Source: Kibdelosporangium banguiense (GTDB lineage Bacteria; Actinomycetota; Actinomycetes; Mycobacteriales; Pseudonocardiaceae). Taken from it: a stretch of 64,000 nucleotides of DNA. The stretch lies in contig NZ_JAGINW010000001.1 in NCBI RefSeq assembly GCF_017876405.1, positions 5,035,203 through 5,099,202 on the forward strand. The letters run 5' to 3'. A program made the translations under genes and the position numbers. This document shows, one piece after another, positions 52,114 to 60,616 of this stretch; positions within the stretch are counted from its first letter, which is position 1; each line of letters begins with the position of its first letter. Under the pieces are notes generated by a model. The model had not been told where the DNA came from, did no database searches, and saw only the letters and a program-made list of their open reading frames with translations.

Positions 52114-52656
52114 CTACGTCAGGGGGATGTCGGTGCCGGTGGCGTCGTCCTGGTCGGTCAGCGTCTTGCCGCCGAACACCTTGAGCGCCTTGGGTTGCGC
52201 GTCTTTCGGGATGTCGTAGTACAGGTCGAACTCGAGCCGGACGTTGGCACCGAGCACGAACTGGTCGGGCTGCCGTTTCACCGTCATGGCCGGGTCGTCG
52301 GGGACGTGGGTGGCGCCGTCCTGCGTGACGAGCAACTGTTTGCGCGTGTCGAAGTCGACGTTGGTGCGGCCGGTGTTCGTGGCGGCGACCCTGATCCGGT
52401 AGAAGACGCCTTTGGCGTCGAAGTCGATGTGGCTGCCGGTCAGGCTGGGCAGCTTGGGGGTGATGCCGACAAGGACGAACTCTGTTTCGCCGTCCTGCTT
52501 GGCGGGAAGTTTCAGCGGCGTCTCGTCCGGCCGGGCCGTGCGCGGGCTCAGCTCGTAGGTCGGCCGGCTGGACGTGGTCGTGGGCGTCGGTGCGGGGTCG
52601 CTGGGCGAGCAACCGGCCAGCATCAGAATGGCCGCGACAATTAAGGCGGGACGCAT
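52114..52656 (-). CDS. Secreted lipoprotein, DUF4352-like
   Basis: A 180-residue lipoprotein with signal MRPALIVAAILMLAGCS (lipobox LAGC), a threonine/proline/serine linker (DPAPTPTTTSSRP) and an immunoglobulin-like beta domain with FYRIRVAATNTGRTNVDFDT, like DUF4352 and telomeric-repeat-like 'Mpr' proteins. The function is unknown. It is convergent with livF and shares the terminator. Its promoter region carries palindromes (see the 52685-52699 site). Confidence 0.72.
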   Translation of the reverse strand: MRPALIVAAILMLAGCSPSDPAPTPTTTSSRPTYELSPRTARPDETPLKLPAKQDGETEFVLVGITPKLPSLTGSHIDFDAKGVFYRIRVAATNTGRTNVDFDTRKQLLVTQDGATHVPDDPAMTVKRQPDQFVLGANVRLEFDLYYDIPKDAQPKALKVFGGKTLTDQDDATGTDIPLT

Positions 52657-52684
52657 GGGAACAATCTACCGCTGGTAAGCAAGT

Positions 52685-52699
52685 ACAACCGGTGGTTGT
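52685..52699. promoter_or_regulatory. Palindrome in the divergent promoter region
   Basis: ACAACC-GGT-GGTTGT is a perfect palindrome with 6-bp arms. A related smaller one, TACC-GCT-GGTA, is at 52667-52677. Further on, GCTGTT at 52741-52746 and AACAGC at 52765-52770 bracket an inner GCTG-CAGC pair. These lie between the lipoprotein and hydrolase starts. A regulator is not identified. Confidence 0.4.
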
Positions 52700-52782
52700 C
52701 ACCAAGGCCTGCAAGGCTGTTGGACGTAACGCTTTACCAGGCTGTTTGCTGTACATATCAGCCGAACAGCAAGGAGTTGGAC

Positions 52783-53571
52783 ATGACGGTCACGGGTATC
52801 GCAACTGGAGTTCCGTTCGTGGCGCTGCCGCCGTCGGGTGTTGACGGGCCCGCGCCACTGGTGGTCACCTGGCACCTGATGGACCCGCCACGCAGCGAGG
52901 TCGCGATGGCCGCAGCGCTGCCCATGAACGGCGTGCCGGCCTGGCGTGTCTACTTCGGACTTCCGATGTCCGGCCGCCGCGCTCTGCCCGGCGGCGACGA
53001 GGAGTTCTTCGGGCTCGCCGCGCAGGACGCCGTGCTCAATGTGTTCGGGCCGATGACCGATCAGGCTGTGGCCGAGTTCCCGGCCGCGGTGGCGGATCTG
53101 CGCAGGCAACTGTCTATTTCGGACGCGCCGATCGGGGTCGCGGGCGGCTCGGCGGGATCGATGGTCGCCTACGAGGTGATCGCCAGGGCCGACGTGCCGA
53201 TCGCGGCAGGCGCAGTGGTCAGCCCGGTGTCGCAGCTCGCGCCGGTGATCGCGGCCAACGCCAGGCATTTCGACATCACCTACACCTGGACCGACGAGTC
53301 GCGTGCCATCGCGGAGCACTACGACTTCGTGCGCCGGGCCGACGAGATCAACGTGCCGTTGCTCATCGTGGCAGGCGCGGAGGACGACATCGCCGTCCGT
53401 GAACCCGCTGAGCTGGCGCACAATGGCATCGCACAGTCCGAACTCGTGATGATTCCGGGCATGGGGCACGCGCTCGCTGACGGACCCGGCGTCGAAGCCG
53501 CGCCGCAGAACGCGGACGCACAGCGTGTGGACGCCGAGTTCACGCGATGGTTCAAGAAACTAGTCGCTTGA
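52783..53571 (+). CDS. Alpha/beta hydrolase
   Basis: A 262-residue alpha/beta hydrolase. It has PLVVTWHLMDPPRSEVAMAA with the oxyanion region, the nucleophile elbow GVAGGSAGSMVAYEVIARA (Gly-Gly-Ser-Ala-Gly), the acid in AGAEDDIAVREP and the histidine in PGMGHALADGPG. The substrate is unknown; it may be a carboxylesterase or lactonase. The ATG at 52783 follows AAGGAG; a longer frame to 52696 lacks a site. It borders an IS200/IS605 remnant immediately downstream. Confidence 0.82.
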   Translation: MTVTGIATGVPFVALPPSGVDGPAPLVVTWHLMDPPRSEVAMAAALPMNGVPAWRVYFGLPMSGRRALPGGDEEFFGLAAQDAVLNVFGPMTDQAVAEFPAAVADLRRQLSISDAPIGVAGGSAGSMVAYEVIARADVPIAAGAVVSPVSQLAPVIAANARHFDITYTWTDESRAIAEHYDFVRRADEINVPLLIVAGAEDDIAVREPAELAHNGIAQSELVMIPGMGHALADGPGVEAAPQNADAQRVDAEFTRWFKKLVA

Positions 53572-53633
53572 TTCCAGTTGTTCGGGGCCGGGAAGATGTG
53601 CTCTTTGCTCATGGTGGTGTGGAGCATCGCCCG

Positions 53634-53884
53634 CTAGTCGGTGCGTTGTTGTTGGTCGATGTACTCCTTGATGATCGACAAGGGTGCTCCGCCGCAGGAG
53701 GCGGCGAAGTAGGACGGGGACCAGAAGGTCCGCCCAATAGGTATTGGCGGACGTGGGTGGGGAACTCGCGGCGTAGACGGTGTGAGGACACGCCCTTGAG
53801 ACTGTTGACCAGACGCGACAGGGCAACCTGGGGCGGGTAGTGCACCAGCAGGTGGACATGGTCGGTCTCACCGTGGGCCTTCAT
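53634..53884 (-). pseudogene. IS200-type transposase TnpA, C-terminal part with frameshift
   Basis: The protein frame from 53884 downwards encodes GETDHVHLLVHYPPQVALSR followed by LVNSLKGVSSHRLRREFP. It contains the HUH-type histidine pair (HVH). After a frameshift near the YLLGG block it goes on as FWSPSYFAASCGGAPLSI and IKEYIDQQQRTD, with the catalytic tyrosine region, to a TAG at 53634-53636. The first half of a normal 130-140-residue TnpA is missing. Confidence 0.8.
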
Positions 53885-54125
53885 CGCCTACAAGGCCCAG
53901 CGCGCCGGAGTACCCCTGGCCCTGGTGGACCCGCGCGAGACCTCCCGCACCTGCTCCGAGTGCGGCCATGTCGACAAGCGCAACCGGCCCAGTCAGGCTG
54001 TATTCGCCTGCCAAGCCTGCCGCTACACCGCGAACGCCGACCACAACGCTTCCCGCAACATCGGCCGTAAGGCCGAGACCGCGTGGAACGCGGGGCGGCA
54101 GTCATCCGCCCCTACAGCCGCCTAG
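53884..54125 (+). pseudogene. TnpB (IS605 OrfB) C-terminal part
   Basis: The last 78 residues of a TnpB RNA-guided nuclease. There is AQRAGVPLALVDPRETSRTC, a zinc ribbon with CSECGHVDKRN and FACQACRYTANADHNASRNI (last RuvC aspartate), then a basic tail. The N-terminal RuvC and wedge domains are missing, so no nuclease is made. The frame begins at the deletion joint near 53884. Confidence 0.85.
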
Positions 54126-54179
54126 CCGGTTGTTGGACGCGGCCGGCCACACCACAGCCAGTGGTGCCCGAGCCGCAAG

Positions 54180-54199
54180 CTCGGCCCTTCAGAGCCGAG
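54180..54199 (+). repeat. Right-end hairpin of the IS605 element (omega-RNA 3' hairpin)
   Basis: CTCGGC-CCTTCAGA-GCCGAG forms a 6-bp stem and 8-base loop about 55 bases after the tnpB stop. It is followed by AAGCTGAC. IS605 elements carry such a hairpin at the right end; it is also the terminal hairpin of the omega RNA that guides TnpB. Confidence 0.65.
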
Positions 54200-54285
54200 A
54201 AGCTGACGAAGTACCTCTGAAGTTGACGCGCGGTTACAACTCTGGGGTGACGATGCGGGCGTGACCGCGCTCCTAGCTTGATTTC

Positions 54286-54771
54286 ATGCGCACTCGAATC
54301 GCGGCCGCCGTGGGGGCGGCCATCCTGACAGTAGTGGCATCAGCAGCTTCGCCCCAGGCTCAAACCGTTGACAGCAAGGGGGATCTCGCCGCGTTCGACC
54401 GGATTCTCCAGCAGCAGCACGATGCCTGGTACGAGGAGGACGGCGCCAAGTTCGCGGCCACGTTCACCAAGGACGCGGATCTGGTGACCTTCAACGGTGA
54501 CCACCTGACCACCCGTGAGGGCATTGCCAAGGGCATGCAGTACTACTTCGACAAGTACATCGACCACACCCAGCTCAAGGACGTCGACCAGCACATCCGG
54601 TTCGCCGGCCCGAACATGGCCGTGATCGTGCGGACCAGCTGCCAGCTTGTCCCGCCGAGCACCGAGTGCCGCCCGGATTCGTTGTCCCGCAACACGAATG
54701 TCCTGGTCAAACGAAACGGAAAGTGGTTGCAGGAGTCCTTCCAGAACACCCGTGTGGTGCCGTTGCCTTAG
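54286..54771 (+). CDS. Exported SgcJ/EcaC-like (NTF2 fold) protein
   Basis: A 161-residue protein with an N-terminal signal peptide (MRTRIAAAVGAAILTVVASA) cleaved near AQT. Its domain has ILQQQHDAWYEEDGAKFAAT and LVTFNGDHLTTREGIAKGM, typical of the SgcJ/EcaC family of SnoaL-like proteins. A catalytic role is unclear; some bind or modify small molecules. It is a single gene, and its stop overlaps the stop of the convergent LysR gene. Confidence 0.82.
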   Translation: MRTRIAAAVGAAILTVVASAASPQAQTVDSKGDLAAFDRILQQQHDAWYEEDGAKFAATFTKDADLVTFNGDHLTTREGIAKGMQYYFDKYIDHTQLKDVDQHIRFAGPNMAVIVRTSCQLVPPSTECRPDSLSRNTNVLVKRNGKWLQESFQNTRVVPLP

Positions 54772-55691
54772 GGCACCCAGGACGTGACCGGATCGCGGTC
54801 GCACCAGCCCTCTGCCCTGCTTGTCCTGTCTGCCGAGGCAAGCAGCTGGCGGAGGGCTGTGCGCAGCTTGCCCTTGCGCCACACGATCGACCACGGGAAC
54901 AGCGGCAACGGCGCGAACGGCAGCACGCGCAGATTCAAATCCCGTGGCAGTTCCATGTCCGCGCCGACCAGCGTCACACGAGGCTTGCCGTACCGGGCCT
55001 GTTCCAGGGTGTGCCGCAGGTCGTAGCTGATGCCGCTGTGATCCATCCGCAGCCCGAGCCGTTCACCCATCAGTCTGGTGAACCGGTGCCACTCGGTCGG
55101 GCTTTCCCGGCCTGGCAGCCACAGCCCTTCGTCCTTCAGATCGTCGATGTGGATCGCGTCCTGACCGGCGAGGACGTGCTCCGGCGGCAGCAGGGCCAGC
55201 AAGGGTTCCAGCCGGATCACGCGGTGGTCGAGTTCGTCGGGGACAGGCCCGCCGATGCCGTGCACCCAGCCGAAGGCGACGTCCAGTTCGCCCTTCAGCA
55301 ACGGGCCGATCGCCTTGTCCAGGCCGCCCAGGGCGCTGCGGTCGACGCGGAGCTCCGGGTCCTGCTCGGCGAGCTTGCGCAGGATGGACATCGGGGCGAG
55401 CCGGTAGTCCAGCAGGTCGAGCCGGAGCGGCTGGTCACCGAGAGCGGCGACCGCCGCGTCGGCGACCCGGATCAGCTCACGGGCGTGCGGCAGGAACTTC
55501 CGGCCGTCCTCGGTCAGCTCGACCGACCGGTTGGACCGGACGAACAGCTGTGTGGCCAGCACCTCCTCCAGCCGCCTGATCCGTTTGGACAGCGCCTGCT
55601 GGGTGACGAACAGGGCCTGCGCGGCCCGGCTGAAGTGCCGCTGGTCGGCGGTCACCACGAACGCCCTGACCTGGGCCAGGTCGAGATCCAC
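54768..55691 (-). CDS. LysR family transcriptional regulator
   Basis: A 307-residue LysR protein. The N-terminal winged helix has LDLAQVRAFVVTADQRHFSR, AAQALFVTQQALSKRIRRLE and EEVLATQLFVRSNRSVELTE. The effector-binding domain carries LDYRLAPMSILRKLAEQDPE. The GTG at 55691 directly follows the thioesterase stop; no longer frame exists. The thioesterase gene is upstream in the same operon, so this LysR does not show the usual divergent target. Confidence 0.9.
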   Translation of the reverse strand: MDLDLAQVRAFVVTADQRHFSRAAQALFVTQQALSKRIRRLEEVLATQLFVRSNRSVELTEDGRKFLPHARELIRVADAAVAALGDQPLRLDLLDYRLAPMSILRKLAEQDPELRVDRSALGGLDKAIGPLLKGELDVAFGWVHGIGGPVPDELDHRVIRLEPLLALLPPEHVLAGQDAIHIDDLKDEGLWLPGRESPTEWHRFTRLMGERLGLRMDHSGISYDLRHTLEQARYGKPRVTLVGADMELPRDLNLRVLPFAPLPLFPWSIVWRKGKLRTALRQLLASADRTSRAEGWCDRDPVTSWVP

Positions 55692-56102
55692 TCACTTGCC
55701 CGGCAGCTTGTCGAGCACCATGCAGGTCAGCCGCGCCGTGCAGGTCCGCCTGCCCTCCTCGTCGCTGATCACGATCTCGACCGTGGCCGTGCTGCGGCCG
55801 ATGTGCAGAGGCGTGGCGACCGCTGTGACCAGGCCTTCCTTCACGCCGCGGTGGTGGGTGCACGACAGTTCCAGGCCGACCGTGGGACGGCCGCCTGACT
55901 TCAGCGCCGCGCACGTCGACCCGGCGGCCTCGGCCAGCACCGCGTTCGCCCCGCCGTGCATCAGGCCGTACGGCTGGCGATTGCCCTTGACGGGCATTGT
56001 CGCCACGACCCGGTCGGGGTTCCAGTCGACGATCTCGATGCCCATCTTGTCGTTGAGCTGCTCGACCAGCTGACCAGCGGCCTCGCTGTAGTCCTCTGCC
56101 AA
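55692..56102 (-). CDS. Hotdog-fold thioesterase (PaaI/YdiI type)
   Basis: A 136-residue acyl-CoA thioesterase-like protein. It has VVATMPVKGNRQPYGLMHGG (substrate-binding HGG) and AVLAEAAGSTCAAL, and a final beta strand block with RRTCTARLTCMVLDK. The catalytic glutamate lies in LAEAAGS. The TTG at 56102, giving M-A-E-D-Y, is preferred because AAAGG stands seven bases upstream; a GTG at 56108 is the alternative. The stop directly adjoins the LysR start. Confidence 0.85.
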   Translation of the reverse strand: MAEDYSEAAGQLVEQLNDKMGIEIVDWNPDRVVATMPVKGNRQPYGLMHGGANAVLAEAAGSTCAALKSGGRPTVGLELSCTHHRGVKEGLVTAVATPLHIGRSTATVEIVISDEEGRRTCTARLTCMVLDKLPGK

Positions 56103-56196
56103 CGCCACGCCTTTCGAAAGTTTCAGCACGCAACCACTTGCCAGCCTAAGCAAGGCGGGCACAGAACTGTCGGTGGGTCGGCCTAGAGTAGTCCGC

Positions 56197-58884
56197 GTGG
56201 CAGACCAGCAGCGACTTCTCCTGATAGATGGCCACTCGATGGCCTACCGAGCGTTCTACGCCCTGCCGAAGGAGAACTTCCAGACCGGCACAGGGCAGCA
56301 CACCAATGCCGTTTTCGGGTTCACCTCGATGCTGATCAACCTCATGCGCGACGAGAAGCCGACGCACATCGCGGTGGCGTTCGACCTCTCCCGCAAGACC
56401 TTCCGCAGTGAGCGGTACACCGAGTACAAGGCCAACCGGAGCGCCACGCCGGACGAGTTCAAAGGCCAGGTCAGTCTCATCGAGGACGTGCTGGGCGCGT
56501 TGAAGATCCAGATGCTGACCAAGGAGAACTACGAGGCCGACGACATCATCGCCACGCTGGCCACCCAGGCGGAGGCCGAGGGCGGCTTCGACGTGCTCAT
56601 CTGTACCGGCGACCGGGACGCGTTGCAGCTGGTCACCCCGCACACGACGGTGCTGTACCCGTCGCGTGGCGTCTCGGAGATGACCCGGTTCACCCCGGAG
56701 GCGGTCGAGGCGAAGTACGGCCTGACGCCGGCCCAGTACCCCGACTTCGCCGCGCTGCGGGGCGACCCCTCGGACAACCTGCCGAAGGTCCCCGGTGTGG
56801 GGGAGAAGACGATCACCAAGTGGATCCAGGAGTACGGCTCGCTGGCCGGCCTGGTCGACCGGGTCGACGAGGTGCGCGGCAAGGTGGGTGACAACCTTCG
56901 GGCGAACCTGTCCTCGGTGATGATGAACCGGGAGCTCACCCAGCTGGTGCGGGATCTCGATCTGCCCGCCAAACCGGTCGACCTCGCGGCTCAGGCGTGG
57001 GACCGGGAGGCCGTGCACCGGTTGTTCGACGAGCTGGAGTTCCGTGTGCTGCGGGACCGGCTGTTCGACTCGCTGTCCACTCCGGAACCCGAGGCCGAAG
57101 CCGGTTTCGAGATCACGCCGGCGACGGTGGCCGAGGGCGGCCTCGGCGCGTGGCTGGCCGAACACGCTGGTCCAGGCCGTCGGACCGGCATGTCGTTCCG
57201 TCACACGGGCCTGCCCGGAGCGGTGGACCTTTTGTCAATAGCCGTGGCCGGAATCGACGGGGACGGAACCTTCGTCGATGTCACGACGTTGAGCGAAGGA
57301 GACGAGCGCGCGCTGACCGCTTGGCTGGCCGATCCCGCGGTGCCGAAGGTCGGGCACGCCGTGAAGCTGGCGCTGCACGGGCTCACTCAGCGCGGGTGGA
57401 AGCTGGCCGGTCTCGTGATGGACACCGAGCTGGCCGCCTATCTGGTGCGCCCCGGTCAGCGGTCCTTCTCCCTCGACGACCTTGTGATGCGGCACTTGAA
57501 GCGTGAGCTGCGCGTGGAGGAGGTCGAGGGCGAGAAGCAGCTGTCCATGTTCGACGAGGCCGACGAGAGCGAGAAGCTCGCCGCTGCCGAGCTCGTCCGC
57601 GCGCGGGCCGTGGCCGAGCTGGCCGAGGTGCTGGCCGGCGAGGTCGAGGCGACCGGCGGCGAGAAGCTGCTCGCCGAGATGGAACTGCCGCTGCAGCAGG
57701 TGCTCGCCGAGCTGGAGGGCATCGGTATCTGCATCGACATGGAGCACCTCGCCTCGCTGGAGGCGCACTTCGCCGCGCGCGTGAAGCAGGCGGCGCAGGA
57801 CGCGTACGGCGTGATCGGCAAGGAGATCAACCTCGGCTCGCCCAAGCAGCTTCAGGTCGTGCTGTTCGACGAGCTGCAGATGCCCAAGACCAAGAAGACC
57901 AAGACCGGCTACACCACCGACGCGGACGCGCTGACCACGCTGTTCGAGACCACCGCGCATCCGTTCCTGCAGCACCTGCTGGAGCACCGGGACGCCAGCA
58001 AGCTCAAGACCACTGTGGACGGCCTGATCAAGTCGGTGGCCGACGACGGCCGCATCCACACGACTTACAACCAGACGATCGCGGCCACCGGCCGGCTGTC
58101 GTCGGAGGCGCCGAACCTGCAGAACATTCCGATCAGGACGGACGAGGGCCGCCGCATCCGCGACGCCTTCGTGGTCGGCGCCGGGTACGACGATCTGATG
58201 ACGGCCGACTACTCGCAGATCGAAATGCGGATCATGGCCCACCTTTCGGGTGACGAGGGCCTGGTCGAGGCGTTCAACTCGGGTTTCGACTTCCACGCCG
58301 CCACCGCCGCGCACGTCTTCACCGTCGAGCCGACCGAGGTCTCCGGCGCGCAGCGGGCCAAGGTCAAGGCGATGAACTACGGCCTGGCTTACGGTCTGTC
58401 GGCTTATGGCCTGTCGCAGCAGCTCCGGATCTCCACCGAAGAGGCCCGCGGGCTGATGGAGGAGTACTTCGAGCGGTTCGGCGGTGTCCGCGACTATCTC
58501 ACGTCCGTTGTGGACAAAGCACGCCGCGAGGGCTACACCGAGACCATCTTCGGCCGCCGCCGTTACCTGCCGGATCTGAACTCCGACAACCGGCAGCGCC
58601 GCGAGATGGCCGAGCGGATGGCCCTCAACGCCCCGATCCAGGGCAGCGCCGCCGACATCATCAAAGTCGCGATGCTCAACGTGCAGCACAAACTCACGCA
58701 AGCCGGCTTGAAGTCCCGGATGCTCCTGCAGGTGCACGACGAACTCGTCCTCGAGGTCACCGCGTCCGAACGCGACACCGTCGAGCAGCTCGTCCGCGAC
58801 GGCATGGGCAGCGCCTACCAGCTTGATGTCCCCCTCGATGTCTCTGTCGGATTCGGCCGTTCCTGGAACGACGCGGCACATTGA
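56197..58884 (+). CDS. polA: DNA polymerase I
   Basis: An 895-residue Pol I. The 5'-3' exonuclease domain has LLLIDGHSMAYRAFYALP, CTGDRDALQLV and the helix-hairpin-helix VPGVGEKTITKWIQEY. The middle 3'-5' exonuclease-like domain has no clear DxE and is probably inactive, as in other actinobacteria. The polymerase domain has ATGRLSSEAPNLQNIPIR, motif A DYSQIEMRIMAHLSGD, motif B RAKVKAMNYGLAYGLS and motif C LLQVHDELVLEV. It fills gaps in repair and replication. The GTG at 56197 is used; upstream codons lack a site. Confidence 0.97.
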   Translation: MADQQRLLLIDGHSMAYRAFYALPKENFQTGTGQHTNAVFGFTSMLINLMRDEKPTHIAVAFDLSRKTFRSERYTEYKANRSATPDEFKGQVSLIEDVLGALKIQMLTKENYEADDIIATLATQAEAEGGFDVLICTGDRDALQLVTPHTTVLYPSRGVSEMTRFTPEAVEAKYGLTPAQYPDFAALRGDPSDNLPKVPGVGEKTITKWIQEYGSLAGLVDRVDEVRGKVGDNLRANLSSVMMNRELTQLVRDLDLPAKPVDLAAQAWDREAVHRLFDELEFRVLRDRLFDSLSTPEPEAEAGFEITPATVAEGGLGAWLAEHAGPGRRTGMSFRHTGLPGAVDLLSIAVAGIDGDGTFVDVTTLSEGDERALTAWLADPAVPKVGHAVKLALHGLTQRGWKLAGLVMDTELAAYLVRPGQRSFSLDDLVMRHLKRELRVEEVEGEKQLSMFDEADESEKLAAAELVRARAVAELAEVLAGEVEATGGEKLLAEMELPLQQVLAELEGIGICIDMEHLASLEAHFAARVKQAAQDAYGVIGKEINLGSPKQLQVVLFDELQMPKTKKTKTGYTTDADALTTLFETTAHPFLQHLLEHRDASKLKTTVDGLIKSVADDGRIHTTYNQTIAATGRLSSEAPNLQNIPIRTDEGRRIRDAFVVGAGYDDLMTADYSQIEMRIMAHLSGDEGLVEAFNSGFDFHAATAAHVFTVEPTEVSGAQRAKVKAMNYGLAYGLSAYGLSQQLRISTEEARGLMEEYFERFGGVRDYLTSVVDKARREGYTETIFGRRRYLPDLNSDNRQRREMAERMALNAPIQGSAADIIKVAMLNVQHKLTQAGLKSRMLLQVHDELVLEVTASERDTVEQLVRDGMGSAYQLDVPLDVSVGFGRSWNDAAH

Positions 58885-59363
58885 CGCAGTCAGCCGCCCA
58901 GTCCGCCCGCCGCGGTCGATCCGCGGCGGGAAAGCCTGGTGCGGTCGTCAAAGTGCCTGCTGTGGTGCATTTGCGGCGGGCAAAGGACTTGATGGACCGG
59001 GAGTACGCGTCCGCGTTGGGCATCGACGACCTGGCGCGGTCGGCCGGGTGCTCGCGGTATCACTTCGTGCGGTCGTTCCGGGCCGCGTACGGGGAAACGC
59101 CGGGGCGGTATCTGACCATGCGGCGGATCGAGCGGGCAAAGGACCTGCTGCGGTCGGCGAACCTGACTGTCACCGAGATCTGCATGCTGGTCGGGTTTTC
59201 CAGTTTGGGCTCGTTCTCGAGCCGGTTCACCGCGGTCGTCGGGATGCCGCCGTCGCAATACCGGGCCGCTCATCCCGCGGCCGCGCCCATCCCCGGGTGT
59301 TTCCTGATGACGTGGACACGGCCCGCAATTTTGGAGAAGGCGAGCCCGGCCGGGCCGGACTAG
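58881..59363 (+). CDS. AraC family regulator
   Basis: A 160-residue protein with an AraC-type double helix-turn-helix. There is YASALGIDDLARSAGCSRYH, FVRSFRAAYGETPGRYLTMR and VTEICMLVGFSSLGSFSSRF, typical of the final 100 residues. A short basic N-terminus replaces the usual ligand domain. The TTG at 58881 overlaps the polA stop (TTGA); a later GTG is possible. The downstream VOC protein gene is only 10 bases away and is its likely partner. Confidence 0.82.
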   Translation: MTQSAAQSARRGRSAAGKPGAVVKVPAVVHLRRAKDLMDREYASALGIDDLARSAGCSRYHFVRSFRAAYGETPGRYLTMRRIERAKDLLRSANLTVTEICMLVGFSSLGSFSSRFTAVVGMPPSQYRAAHPAAAPIPGCFLMTWTRPAILEKASPAGPD

Positions 59364-59373
59364 CGTTCCGGCC

Positions 59374-59805
59374 ATGATCACACGATTCAGCCACAGCACC
59401 ATCTGGGTTCTCGACCAGGCCGCGGCCAAGGAGTTCTACACCAAGACCCTGGGCTTCGTGGTCCGCGACGAGGTGACCACCGACTTCTTCAGCTGGCTCA
59501 CCGTCAGCCCGCCTGACCAGGCCGACATCCGGCTTGTGCTGATGGAGCCGGGCAGCCCGGCACACGACCCGGAGACCGAGGCGCAGATCCGGTCCCTGAT
59601 CGCCAAGGGCGCGCTCGGCGGCGGCGTTTTCGACACCGACGACTGCCGCAAGACCTACGAGCAGCTTTCCGCGGCCGGTGTCGTCTTCACCCAGGAACCC
59701 GCCGAACGCCCGTACGGCGTCGAAGCCGTCTTCCGCGACGACTCAGGCAACTGGTTCAGCCTCACTGAACGCCGGGGGTGGGACCCCGAGAAGCCTTTTG
59801 CCTGA
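59374..59805 (+). CDS. VOC family (glyoxalase/bleomycin resistance-like) protein
   Basis: A 143-residue vicinal-oxygen-chelate protein with paired beta-alpha modules. There is FSHSTIWVLDQAAAKEFYTK, LGFVVRDEVT, and the second half with FDTDDCRKTYEQLSAAGVVF, EAVFRDDSGNWFSL. The histidine in FSHSTIWV is a normal metal position. It probably binds a small hydrophobic ligand, with isomerase or resistance function unknown. Its C-terminus overlaps the convergent TetR gene by 44 bases. Confidence 0.88.
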   Translation: MITRFSHSTIWVLDQAAAKEFYTKTLGFVVRDEVTTDFFSWLTVSPPDQADIRLVLMEPGSPAHDPETEAQIRSLIAKGALGGGVFDTDDCRKTYEQLSAAGVVFTQEPAERPYGVEAVFRDDSGNWFSLTERRGWDPEKPFA

Positions 59806-60544
59806 CGTTGATCAGGGTTTCGATGCCGTCGAGGACTCGTTGCAGGCCGAAATCGAAGGATGTGGCCGCCATCTCCTGGAAGACGTCCTCAGTCAGGCCG
59901 GCCATCAGCGGGTAGTTCCCCGTGCTCAACATCTCGACCAGGAACGGTTCGTGCGCGGCCCAGAACTGTTCGTCAGTCACGCCGGTGCGTTCGGCGGCTT
60001 GGCCTGCGTCGATCTCGTTGCGGGTCGCGCCGATGACATAGCCGTCGACCAGGCCGATGACGTTGAGCATCTCGGCGCCGGTCAGGCCAGTGCCGGTGAG
60101 CACCTCCAACGACCGCTCGAAGCTGGCCAGCACGTTCGGGCCGAGCATCGGCCGGGCCTGTGAGATCTGCAGCAACCACTTGTGTTTCAGGTGCAGTTCC
60201 CGGGTGCCGCGGGCGAGCTTCTCCAGGTTCTCCCGCCAGGTGCCTTCGCCGACGTCCACCCAGCTGGCTTCGTCGGCGTAGACCAGGTCGAGCATGACTT
60301 CGACGAGCTCGGCCTTGCTGGGGACATAGCGGTAGAGCGACATCGTGCCGACGCCGAGATGCTTGGCCACGCGCCGCATCGAGAGGGCGGTCAGCCCTTC
60401 GGCGTCGGCCAGCTCGATACCCGCCTGGGCGATCCGGTCGACCGTCAGGCTCGGTTTGGGGCCTCTGCTCGGCCGCTCCTGCCTTCGCCAGAGCAACTTC
60501 AAGCTGATGGACAGGTCGCCGCTACCGCCGTATTCGGTACTCAT
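59762..60544 (-). CDS. TetR family regulator of the adjacent ABC exporter
   Basis: A 260-residue TetR protein. The N-terminal DNA-binding domain, after a 25-residue polar leader, has AGIELADAEGLTALSMRRVA, HLGVGTMSLYRYVPSKAELV. The C-terminal part has TGLTGAEMLNVIGLVDGYVI, typical of TetR_C proteins that sense drugs. It is divergent from the DrrAB-type genes with two palindromic operators in between, so it most likely represses them and itself. The end overlaps the VOC gene. Confidence 0.9.
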   Translation of the reverse strand: MSTEYGGSGDLSISLKLLWRRQERPSRGPKPSLTVDRIAQAGIELADAEGLTALSMRRVAKHLGVGTMSLYRYVPSKAELVEVMLDLVYADEASWVDVGEGTWRENLEKLARGTRELHLKHKWLLQISQARPMLGPNVLASFERSLEVLTGTGLTGAEMLNVIGLVDGYVIGATRNEIDAGQAAERTGVTDEQFWAAHEPFLVEMLSTGNYPLMAGLTEDVFQEMAATSFDFGLQRVLDGIETLINVRQKASRGPTPGVQ

Positions 60545-60566
60545 TTGCCGCCCATCATAAAACTGG

Positions 60567-60600
60567 GTACGGTGTACTAAATAGCGAGTACGGTGTACTC
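60567..60600. promoter_or_regulatory. Double TetR operator in the TetR/ABC divergent promoter
   Basis: GTACGGTGTAC is at 60567-60577 and the perfect palindrome GAGTAC-GGT-GTACTC (6-bp arms) is at 60586-60600. Their centres are 21 bases apart, so two dimers could bind the same face. Both lie in the 72-bp gap between the TetR ATG (60544) and the ABC GTG (60617). The same 11-base core is found in the operator at 3532. Confidence 0.8.
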
Positions 60601-60616
60601 AGTTTGGAGGGCAAGG

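Larger units (their letters stand above)
53634..54199. mobile_element. Internally deleted IS200/IS605-type element
   Basis: The remnant holds the 3' part of tnpA on the minus strand and the 3' part of tnpB on the plus strand, with their N-terminal parts and the space between them lost. Both genes meet near 53884. The right side ends in the usual IS605-type hairpin. The left boundary was not located; it lies between 53572 and 53634. Confidence 0.75.

Noticed and set aside
57235-58881. A 548-codon minus-strand frame under polA
   Set aside because: It mirrors polA codons and has no family motif; polA is certain on the other strand.
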